From Streptomyces sp. MNU76 (GTDB lineage: Bacteria > Actinomycetota > Actinomycetes > Streptomycetales > Streptomycetaceae), in the NCBI RefSeq assembly GCF_020982545.1, contig NZ_JAJKLK010000026.1, forward strand, positions 154,158 to 218,157: DNA of 64,000 nucleotides. Reading direction: 5' to 3'. Both the position numbers and the translations under genes were made by a program. Shown here one piece after another: positions 52,195-58,874 of the stretch (the first letter of the stretch is position 1; every line of letters begins with the position of its first letter). The notes under the pieces were generated by a model. It made no database searches, was not told where the DNA came from, and was given only the letters and a program-made list of their open reading frames with translations.

Positions 52195-52815
52195 TCACTC
52201 GAACCGTGAGGTGTCGCCCGCGCCCTTGCGGATGATCTCGGCCTCGCCGCTGGAGAAGTCGATGACGGTCGTCGGTTCCGTGCCGCAGTCCCCGGAGTCC
52301 ACCACGGCGTCGACGAGGTAGTCGAGGCGCTCCTTGATCTCCCAGCCCTGCGTCAGCGGCTCCTCCTCGTCGGGCAGCAGCAGCGTGCTGGAGACGAGCG
52401 GCTCGCCGAGCTCCGCGAGCAGAGCCTGGGCCACACGGTGGTCGGGGATGCGCACCCCGACGGTCTTCTTCTTGGGGTGCAGAAGCTTGCGGGGCACCTC
52501 CCTCGTCGCGGGGAGGATGAAGGTGTAACTGCCCGGCGTCGACGCCTTCACGGCACGGAACACGTCGTTGTCGACGTGCACGAACTGGCCCAGCTGCGCG
52601 AAGTTCTCGCACACCAGGGTGAAGTGGTGACGGTCGTCGAGCTGCCGGATCGTACGGATCCGCTCGATGCCGTCACGACTGCCCAGTTGGCAGCCCAGCG
52701 CGAAGCAGGAGTCCGTCGGATACGCGATCAGCCCACCCTGACGAATGCTGTCGGCCACCTGCCCGATGGCACGCGGCTGAGGATTGTCGGGGTGGACGTC
52801 GTAGTACTTGGCCAT
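52195..52815 (-). CDS. Sua5/YciO/YrdC-family protein (threonylcarbamoyl-AMP synthase-like)
   Basis: 206 residues from ATG 52815. YrdC motifs: GGLIAYPTDSCFALGCQL, IRQLDDRHHFTLVC, TPGSYTFILPATREVPRKLLHPKKKTVGVRIPDH and STLLLPDEEEPL. This length fits the YciO/YrdC group rather than the longer Sua5. YrdC proteins make threonylcarbamoyl-AMP for tRNA modification, but YciO-like members differ in activity. Encoded separately, on the opposite strand to the DUF6745-like gene. Confidence 0.85.
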   Translation of the reverse strand: MAKYYDVHPDNPQPRAIGQVADSIRQGGLIAYPTDSCFALGCQLGSRDGIERIRTIRQLDDRHHFTLVCENFAQLGQFVHVDNDVFRAVKASTPGSYTFILPATREVPRKLLHPKKKTVGVRIPDHRVAQALLAELGEPLVSSTLLLPDEEEPLTQGWEIKERLDYLVDAVVDSGDCGTEPTTVIDFSSGEAEIIRKGAGDTSRFE

Positions 52816-52865
52816 CGGACGAGCTTATGCCTACGAGCGACGCACGGCCGTCGATGGGGCCGTAG

Positions 52866-52941
52866 GCCCCTGAAAGGGGCGCGGGGAACTGCGCGACCAG
52901 CCACGAACGACCCGCGGCTCGACCACGGCCCGCAGTTCCCC
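52866..52941. repeat. Dispersed palindromic repeat (second intergenic copy)
   Basis: GCCCCT-GAA-AGGGGC (52866-52880) is followed by AGGGGCGCGGGGAACTGCGC (52875-52894), the exact complement of the repeat arm at 31631-31650. GGGGAACTGCG (52883-52893) pairs with CGCAGTTCCCC (52931-52941). It lies between the fprA-like gene and the YrdC gene, both on the minus strand, and may act as terminator. Confidence 0.7.
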
Positions 52942-52959
52942 CAGCCCGTCGGCGGAGCA

Positions 52960-54324
52960 CTACGCGCCACTCGCGCGCAGCATGTCCTCCCGCTCGACGA
53001 TCTTCACTCGCTCACGGCCCTGCGGCTCACCGAGCGCCTTCTCCGCCGCGTCGAGCTTGTACCAGCCCTCCCACGTGGTGAAGCGCACGTTCCGCTCCGC
53101 GAGGAACGCGTCGACGGCCTCCGGCGCGGGCGCCGACGGCTCGTGCAGCCGGCCGTTCGCGAAGTCGTCCAGGAGGTTGGCGACGGTCTCGTTGGCGTCG
53201 CCCTTGGTGTGCCCGATGAGGCCCACCGGACCGCGCCGGATCCAGCCGGTGACGTACGTCGACTGCAGGTGCGCGCCGGTCTCCTCGATGACCCGGCCGC
53301 CCTCGTCGGGGACGGTGCCGGAGTCGACGTCCCAGGGCAGCTTGGGCAGCTTGTCCGAGAGGTAGCCGACCGCGCGGTAGACGCCGGTGACGTCCCAGTC
53401 CTTGAACTCGCCGGTGCCCTTGACGTTGCCGGTGCCGTCCAGGGCGGTGCGCTCGGTGCGCAGACCGACCACCTTGCCGTCCTCGCCGAGGATCTCGGTG
53501 GGCGACTCGAAGAAGTGCAGGAACAGCTTGTGCGGGCGGTCGCCGGTGTCGCGGATCGCCCAGTTCTCCAGGGTCTTGGCGACCATGTCGGCCTGCTTGT
53601 TGCCGCGCCGGGTCGCGATGGAGCCCTCGTCGTAGTCGATGTCCTCGGGGTCGACGATGACCTCGATGGTGGGGGAGTGGTCCAGCTCCCGCAGCTCCAT
53701 CGGGGAGAACTTCGCCTGCGCCGGGCCGCGGCGGCCGAAGACGTGGATCTCCAGCGCCTTGTTGGCCTTGAGACCCTCGTAGACGTTCGCGGGGATCTCG
53801 GTCGGGAGCAGCTCGTCCGCCGTCTTGGCGAGGACGCGGGCCACGTCGAGCGCCACGTTGCCGACACCGAGGACGGCGACCTTCTCGGCCTCCAGGGGCC
53901 AGGTGCGCGGAACGTCGGGGTGGCCGTCGTACCAGGAGACGAAGTCGGCCGCGCCGTAGGAGCCGTCGAGGTCGATGCCGGGGATGTCCAGCGCCCGGTC
54001 GGCCGTGGCACCGGTGGAGAAGATCACGGCGTCGTAGAACGCGCGCAGATCGTCCAGGTTGATGTCCGAGGGGTAGTCGACGTTGCCGAAGAGACGGATC
54101 TGCGGCTTGTCGAGCACCTGGTGCAGGGCGGTGATGATGCCCTTGATGCGGGGGTGGTCGGGGGCCACGCCGTAACGGATCAGTCCGAACGGGGCGGGCA
54201 TCCGCTCGTAGAGGTCGATGGACACACCGGGCTCGGTGGCGACGTCGGACTTCAGCAGCGCGTCGGCGGCGTAGATCCCGGCGGGTCCGGCTCCGACAAT
54301 GGCTACCCGCAGAGGGCGGGGCAT
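52960..54324 (-). CDS. FprA-like ferredoxin--NADP+ reductase (adrenodoxin-reductase type)
   Basis: 454 residues from ATG 54324. FAD-binding VAIVGAGPAGIYAADALL and the NADPH site VAVLGVGNVALDVARVL; MPAPFGLIRYGVAPDHPRIKG and GWIRRGPVGLIGHTKGDANET are typical of mycobacterial FprA and adrenodoxin reductase. It passes electrons from NADPH to a ferredoxin, for P450s or iron-sulfur assembly. Preceded by an AT-rich dyad like an iron box. Confidence 0.92.
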   Translation of the reverse strand: MPRPLRVAIVGAGPAGIYAADALLKSDVATEPGVSIDLYERMPAPFGLIRYGVAPDHPRIKGIITALHQVLDKPQIRLFGNVDYPSDINLDDLRAFYDAVIFSTGATADRALDIPGIDLDGSYGAADFVSWYDGHPDVPRTWPLEAEKVAVLGVGNVALDVARVLAKTADELLPTEIPANVYEGLKANKALEIHVFGRRGPAQAKFSPMELRELDHSPTIEVIVDPEDIDYDEGSIATRRGNKQADMVAKTLENWAIRDTGDRPHKLFLHFFESPTEILGEDGKVVGLRTERTALDGTGNVKGTGEFKDWDVTGVYRAVGYLSDKLPKLPWDVDSGTVPDEGGRVIEETGAHLQSTYVTGWIRRGPVGLIGHTKGDANETVANLLDDFANGRLHEPSAPAPEAVDAFLAERNVRFTTWEGWYKLDAAEKALGEPQGRERVKIVEREDMLRASGA

Positions 54325-54375
54325 GTTCAGGTTCCCTTCGAGCGGAAGAAAAGCGTCTCGTCGGCAACCCTAAAC

Positions 54376-54389
54376 TAAGGTAACCCTTA
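54376..54389. promoter_or_regulatory. Candidate DtxR/DmdR-type iron box upstream of the fprA-like gene
   Basis: TAAGG-TAAC-CCTTA is a 5-bp perfect inverted repeat in an AT-rich stretch (54371-54390) 52 bp before the reductase start. It resembles, but does not match closely, the iron-box consensus TTAGGTTAGGCTAACCTAA. Confidence 0.4.
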
Positions 54390-54537
54390 CCAGGTACGTG
54401 GGTCGGGTCTATGACCTCATAAAGCGATCTTATGCCATGCGGGGGAATGGCCGGACGGCGGGGAAGGCCCGGCAAGGCCCGGCCACTCTGCCTGACATGA
54501 CGTGTTTGCCGCGGCGGTGAACGGCAACGCGGTCTCC

Positions 54538-54987
54538 ATGACTCGACCGAACAAAGACCCGAACGAGAACTCCGCGTCCGCCGAGACGGCCGCGGCCAAG
54601 GCGCGTCGCGCCACCGGCAAGGCGACCGCACCCGCCACCACCTCCGCGAAGACGGCCGCGATCAAGGTGGACGACGCGACGTCGTCCACCAAGGCCGGGG
54701 CCGGACGCGCGGCCGACGCGGCCAAGCGCGCCGCCGACAGCACGAACGGCGCCGTGCACAGCGCCGTGAAGGGTGTCGAGGCGGGCCGCCAGGCGGTGGT
54801 GCAGGCCTCCGGCCAGGTGGCCGCCACCGCGAAGACCGCCATGACGGTGATCGCCCACCGCAAGCTCGTCGCCGCCGGCGTGGGCGCGGGCCTGACGGCC
54901 CTGACCGCCGCGTCCTACGCGGTCGGCCGCCGCTCCGGCCGTCAGGTCCAGGGCCCGATCACCCGGCTCACCGGCGGCCGTATCTGA
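54538..54987 (+). CDS. Ala/Lys/Thr-rich small protein with C-terminal hydrophobic segment (149 aa)
   Basis: Start taken at ATG 54538; an earlier frame opening at 54502 is possible. Long Ala-rich helices with regular Lys (AETAAAKARRATGKATAPATTSAKTAAIKV) lead into IAHRKLVAAGVGAGLTALTAASYAVG, a glycine-rich membrane-like helix, and a basic end. The composition recalls histone-like or membrane-attached stress proteins, but no family is identified. Confidence 0.6.
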   Translation: MTRPNKDPNENSASAETAAAKARRATGKATAPATTSAKTAAIKVDDATSSTKAGAGRAADAAKRAADSTNGAVHSAVKGVEAGRQAVVQASGQVAATAKTAMTVIAHRKLVAAGVGAGLTALTAASYAVGRRSGRQVQGPITRLTGGRI

Positions 54988-54997
54988 CGTGCCCGCG

Positions 54998-55030
54998 GGG
55001 GTCGTCCGGCGTGCCGCGCCGGACGACCCC
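54998..55030. terminator. Bidirectional hairpin terminator
   Basis: GGGGTCGTCCGGCG (54998-55011) pairs perfectly with 55017-55030 around a 5-nt loop, with GTGCC/GGCAC continuing outside. Between two convergent genes. Confidence 0.8.
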
Positions 55031-55041
55031 GGCACGCCGTC

Positions 55042-56025
55042 CTACCAGCGGCCTTCCACCTGCTCCTTGATCCTGCGGTCGTACAGCTCCCGGATCGCCG
55101 TGAGCGTCTCGCCGGACAGCTCCGGCAGTGCGGCGGCCGACGCGTTGGCGCGGGCCTGCTCGGGCGTGCGGGCGCCCGGGATGACCGTCGTGACGCCCGG
55201 CAGCTGGATGATCCAGCGCAGCGCCAGCTGGGCCGGGGTGAAGCCCTCCGGAGCGAGCGCGGCGAACTCGACGGCCGCCTCCACACCCGTGCCGTAGTCC
55301 ACGCCGGAGAAGGTCTCGCCCTGGTCGAAGGACTCGCCGTGCCGGTTGTAGGTGCGGTGGTCGTTCTCCGCGAAGACCGTGTCCTTGGTGTACTTGCCGG
55401 ACAGCAGCCCCGAGGCCAGCGGAACGCGCGCGATGATCGCGACCCCCGCCTCCTCGGCCGCCGGGAGGACGTCGAGGAGCGGCTTCATCCGGAACGGGTT
55501 GAGGATGATCTGCACGCTCGCCACGCCGGGCCGGGCGATGGCCGTCAGCGCCTCGGCGCAGGTCTCCACGCTGACCCCGTACGCGGCGATGCGCTCCTCC
55601 TCGACCAGGGTGTCGAGTGCGTCGAACACCTCGTCGGAGGAGTAGACCGGTGTGGGCGGGCAGTGCAGCTGGACCAGGTCGAGGCGGTCCACGCCGAGGT
55701 TGCGGCGGGAGCGGTCGTTCCAGGCGCGGAAGTTGTCGAGGACGTAGTTCTCGGGGATCTGCTCCACACGGCGGCCCATCTTCGTCGCGACGAAGACATG
55801 CAGATCGGGCCTGCTCCGCAGGAACGTGGCGATGGTCTGCTCGCTGCGTCCGTCACCGTAGACGTCGGCCGTGTCGAAGAAGGTCACCCCCGACTCGGCC
55901 GCGGCCTCCAGCACCGCGAGGGCTTCCTTGTCGTCGACGTCTCCCCAGTCGGCGCCCAGCTGCCACGTGCCCAGACCGACCACGGACGCGTGCTGACCCG
56001 ACCTACCGAATGCGCGTTCTTCCAT
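55042..56025 (-). CDS. Aldo/keto reductase
   Basis: 327 residues from ATG 56025. The catalytic tetrad is visible: Asp and Tyr in FFDTADVYGDGRSE, Lys in VFVATKMGRR and His in LVQLHCPPTPV. The C-terminal NADPH-phosphate loop is TTVIPGARTPEQARANA. It reduces carbonyl compounds with NADPH; substrate unknown. Its upstream region has 11-bp repeats. Confidence 0.92.
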   Translation of the reverse strand: MEERAFGRSGQHASVVGLGTWQLGADWGDVDDKEALAVLEAAAESGVTFFDTADVYGDGRSEQTIATFLRSRPDLHVFVATKMGRRVEQIPENYVLDNFRAWNDRSRRNLGVDRLDLVQLHCPPTPVYSSDEVFDALDTLVEEERIAAYGVSVETCAEALTAIARPGVASVQIILNPFRMKPLLDVLPAAEEAGVAIIARVPLASGLLSGKYTKDTVFAENDHRTYNRHGESFDQGETFSGVDYGTGVEAAVEFAALAPEGFTPAQLALRWIIQLPGVTTVIPGARTPEQARANASAAALPELSGETLTAIRELYDRRIKEQVEGRW

Positions 56026-56050
56026 GGCGCCAGTCTGTCACCTGTTTCCC

Positions 56051-56083
56051 GTGGTCAGTGTGTGGTCGGTGTGTGGTGAGTGC
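56051..56083. repeat. Three 11-bp direct repeats in the divergent promoter region
   Basis: GTGGTCAGTGT, GTGGTCGGTGT and GTGGTGAGTGC follow each other without gaps (56051, 56062, 56073). They begin 26 bp upstream of the aldo/keto reductase start. One helical turn spacing suggests a tandem binding site, though low-complexity drift is possible. Confidence 0.5.
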
Positions 56084-56260
56084 GGGAAAACGCCGCGGCG
56101 GACGCTGCCGGGCAGGCCCCGAGGTGGTCGAGACCCGCGACGGCGCCCACAGATGCCCGACGAGCGCGGGGCCCCCACGATTTACGCGGGCCGGGCCAAC
56201 GGTTACCGTACCGGCCAGTAACCGGATCGACCGGACCGGACCGCATCGCAGGAGGCCCCC

Positions 56261-57043
56261 ATGCCGCAGCTCGAAGTCGACGGCGCCGCACTGACGTACG
56301 ACGACGAGGGCCCCCGCGAAGGCGACGGCGTGCCCCTGGTGTTCGTGCACGGCTGGACCGCCGACCGGCACCGCTGGGACCACCAGGTCGCGCACTTCAC
56401 CGCGAAGCGGCGCGTGATCCGCCTCGACCTGCGCGGTCACGGCGAGAGCGACGGCGCCGGGGTGCGCACGATCGAGGAGCTGGCCCAAGACGTGCTCGCC
56501 CTCCTCGATCACCTGGAGGTCGAGCGCTTCGTCCTGATCGGCCACTCCATGGGCGGCATGATCTCCCAGACCATCACCCTCGCCCACCCGGAGCGGGTGG
56601 AGCGCCTGGTGCTGGTCAACTCCATCGGCCGCATGACCTACAGCCGTGGCCGCGGCCTGCTGATGGCGGTCTCCACCCGCGTCCCGTTCAAGCTGTTCGT
56701 CGCCGCCAACATCCAGCGCGCCTTCGCGCCCGGCTACCCCCGCGAGGAGATCCGGGAGTACATCCGCGCCTCCGCCGCCACTCCGCGCGAGGTCGTGCGG
56801 ACCCTGTACGGCGCCATGCGTGCCTTCGACGTCCTCGACCGCCTCGGCGAGATCAGCACCCCCGTCCTCCTCGTCCACGGCTACCACGACATCCAACTGC
56901 CCGTCGCCCAGATGCTCCGTATGGCCAAAGCCTGTCAGGACGCCGAGGTGCGGATCCTGGACGCCGGCCACGAACTCCCCGTGGAGAAGCCGGCGGAGCT
57001 GACCGCCACCCTGGACCGCTTCCTCACCGGCTCCCGGGTCTGA
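56261..57043 (+). CDS. Alpha/beta hydrolase
   Basis: 260 residues from ATG 56261, after AGGAGG. Oxyanion region VFVHGWTADRHRWDHQV, nucleophile elbow LIGHSMGGMISQ (Ser), Asp in VLLVHGYHDIQLPV-like strand and His in DAGHELPVEKP. A single-domain hydrolase of the haloperoxidase/esterase type, cytoplasmic. It overlaps the tail of the next, convergent gene by 20 bp. Confidence 0.9.
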   Translation: MPQLEVDGAALTYDDEGPREGDGVPLVFVHGWTADRHRWDHQVAHFTAKRRVIRLDLRGHGESDGAGVRTIEELAQDVLALLDHLEVERFVLIGHSMGGMISQTITLAHPERVERLVLVNSIGRMTYSRGRGLLMAVSTRVPFKLFVAANIQRAFAPGYPREEIREYIRASAATPREVVRTLYGAMRAFDVLDRLGEISTPVLLVHGYHDIQLPVAQMLRMAKACQDAEVRILDAGHELPVEKPAELTATLDRFLTGSRV

Positions 57044-57824
57044 GCCCGCCGCCGACCGTGGAGCCGAGGCCACCGAGGGAGCGGAGCCACCCGGCCACCG
57101 CGTCGACCACCGCCCGGGTCCGCGACAGCCGGTCGATGTCCGCGGCGAGGGACAGCGCCGCCCCCGTCCACGCGAAGCCGAAGGACCACACCGACAGCCA
57201 CTCGCACAGGTACAGGGGTGTGACCGTCCAGTCGTCGCCCACCTCGGTGGCCGCCGCCACGGCGGCCAGCGCCATGAAGACGAGGATCAGCACACCGGCC
57301 ACCAGATAGGGGCGCCGCGCGTACGGCCGGTCCTTGAAGCCGCGCGCCCGGTACATGGAGATGCAGAAGGCCGCCATCGCCGTCAACAGGGCGACGGCGA
57401 AGACCTGGTGGAACACCGAGACCGTCCGCTGCCCGGCGTCGCCCCCGGACCCCGGCGCGGTGGGGAAGAGGGCGACGCCCAGGGCACAGGCGCCGGCGAC
57501 GGTGCCCAGGATGTCGTTGAACCGGTCGAACCGGTAGACGATCAGGAAGATCCCGAGCGCGCACAGGGCGCCGACGAAGACGTCACGGGTGCTCGTGTAG
57601 TACGCGCCGCTCATGGAACCGGGCCAGGAGTCCTCACCGGTCCGTCCGTCGATCCGCGCCGCGATCCAGTTGCCGGCCGGCAGCGCCAGGGGGAGCAGGA
57701 CACCGATGACCCCGACCCCCAGGCGCAGCCGCATGACCGTCCGCGCGTCCTGGTCCTTCTTCCGGGCCGCCGCCCCGCGCCGCGGGGGCTCGGCGCCGTC
57801 CTCGTCCGTCACGCCCACGGGCAC
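57024..57824 (-). CDS. Integral membrane protein, DUF998-like (266 aa)
   Basis: 266 residues, probably from ATG 57824. A charged N-terminal 30 residues precedes six predicted transmembrane helices (LGVGVIGVLLPLALPAGNWI, VFVGALCALGIFLIVYRF, DILGTVAGACALGVALFP, VFALLTAMAAFCISMY-like, YLVAGVLILVFMALAAVAAA and WLSVWSFGFAWTGAALSLA). GSMSGAYYTSTRDVFVGAL is typical of a DUF998/Frag1-like group. Function unknown. Tail-to-tail overlap with the hydrolase. Confidence 0.75.
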   Translation of the reverse strand: MPVGVTDEDGAEPPRRGAAARKKDQDARTVMRLRLGVGVIGVLLPLALPAGNWIAARIDGRTGEDSWPGSMSGAYYTSTRDVFVGALCALGIFLIVYRFDRFNDILGTVAGACALGVALFPTAPGSGGDAGQRTVSVFHQVFAVALLTAMAAFCISMYRARGFKDRPYARRPYLVAGVLILVFMALAAVAAATEVGDDWTVTPLYLCEWLSVWSFGFAWTGAALSLAADIDRLSRTRAVVDAVAGWLRSLGGLGSTVGGGLRPGSR

Positions 57825-57924
57825 ATCCTCACCGAAACGCGCGAGGCGAAGGCATGCCCGCCACCGGACGATGTCCGGTATCAGCCGAACGCAAACTCGA
57901 ACGCACGGCTGCGAGTCGGACTTG

Positions 57925-58812
57925 TCAGCCGGTCAGCTGCCCTTCCGCGGCGGCAAGTAGCTCCGTCACACGCAGCGCGAAGGCGGCGTCGCACGGATGC
58001 GGACGACCGCTCCGGACCGCCGCCAGCAGCGCGTCCCCCGCCCGCACCAGAGCCGGTACGACCTCTTCGTCGGTCGTGGGCAGCACGGTCGTCCCGGCCC
58101 TGCCGCGCAGCTCGACCGTGACACCGGAGGCCGCGGGCGGGGCGGTGAGGCTGAGGGTGAGGGTGCTGGACGCCCCGCCGGTGTGCAGAAGCACCAGATG
58201 GACCGTGTCCCGGGGCCCGCGCACGGCGGCGGCCACCTTCTCCACATCCCCGAGGACCGGCAGCAGCACGGACAGGGCGTGCGGGCCCACGTCCCACAGG
58301 CCGCCCTTGTCCCGCCGCCACGGCGAGTCCGCGAAGGGGCTGTCGCTCTCCTCGTCGAACAGCGACCCGAACCACTCCGCGCGACCCGTGAACCAGCCCT
58401 CCCGGGCGGCCTGTTCGGTGATCCACGCGTCGATCGCGGTCTGGAACCGGCCGGTGAAGAAGACGACAGAGGCGACCCCGCTCTCCTCGACCGCCTCGAC
58501 GACGGCCCGCCCCTGCTCGACGTCGATCGACAGCGGCTTGTCGAGCAGCAGATGACAGCCCGCCCGCGCCGCGCGCACCGCGAGCGGTGCCTGGACGGAG
58601 GGCGGCAGGGCCACGGCGACCGCGTCCACGTCCGCGAACAGGGCGTCGACGTCCTCGTACACCGACAGCCCGCCGTGCCGGTCGGCCAGCTCCTTGGCCG
58701 CCTCCCGGCGCCTGCCCCACACCCCCGCGAACTCCAGCTCCCGGTGGGCGCTCAGCGCGGGGGCGTAGGCCATCTCGGCCCACGGTCCGGTTCCGAGCAG
58801 TCCTATGCGCAT
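57925..58812 (-). CDS. Gfo/Idh/MocA-family oxidoreductase
   Basis: 295 residues from ATG 58812. Rossmann NAD(P) site MRIGLLGTGPWAEMAYAPAL; the catalytic DKP motif is HLLLDKPLSIDVEQG; the C-terminal alpha/beta domain includes GGLWDVGPHALSVLLPVLG. Members oxidise or reduce sugars and cyclitols. No sugar operon surrounds it. Confidence 0.9.
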   Translation of the reverse strand: MRIGLLGTGPWAEMAYAPALSAHRELEFAGVWGRRREAAKELADRHGGLSVYEDVDALFADVDAVAVALPPSVQAPLAVRAARAGCHLLLDKPLSIDVEQGRAVVEAVEESGVASVVFFTGRFQTAIDAWITEQAAREGWFTGRAEWFGSLFDEESDSPFADSPWRRDKGGLWDVGPHALSVLLPVLGDVEKVAAAVRGPRDTVHLVLLHTGGASSTLTLSLTAPPAASGVTVELRGRAGTTVLPTTDEEVVPALVRAGDALLAAVRSGRPHPCDAAFALRVTELLAAAEGQLTG

Positions 58813-58874
58813 GCTCCGGTCTCTCCTTGTGCGTTGGGTGCCGGGTCCTTCCGGACGCGGCTGTCCGACGGCCG

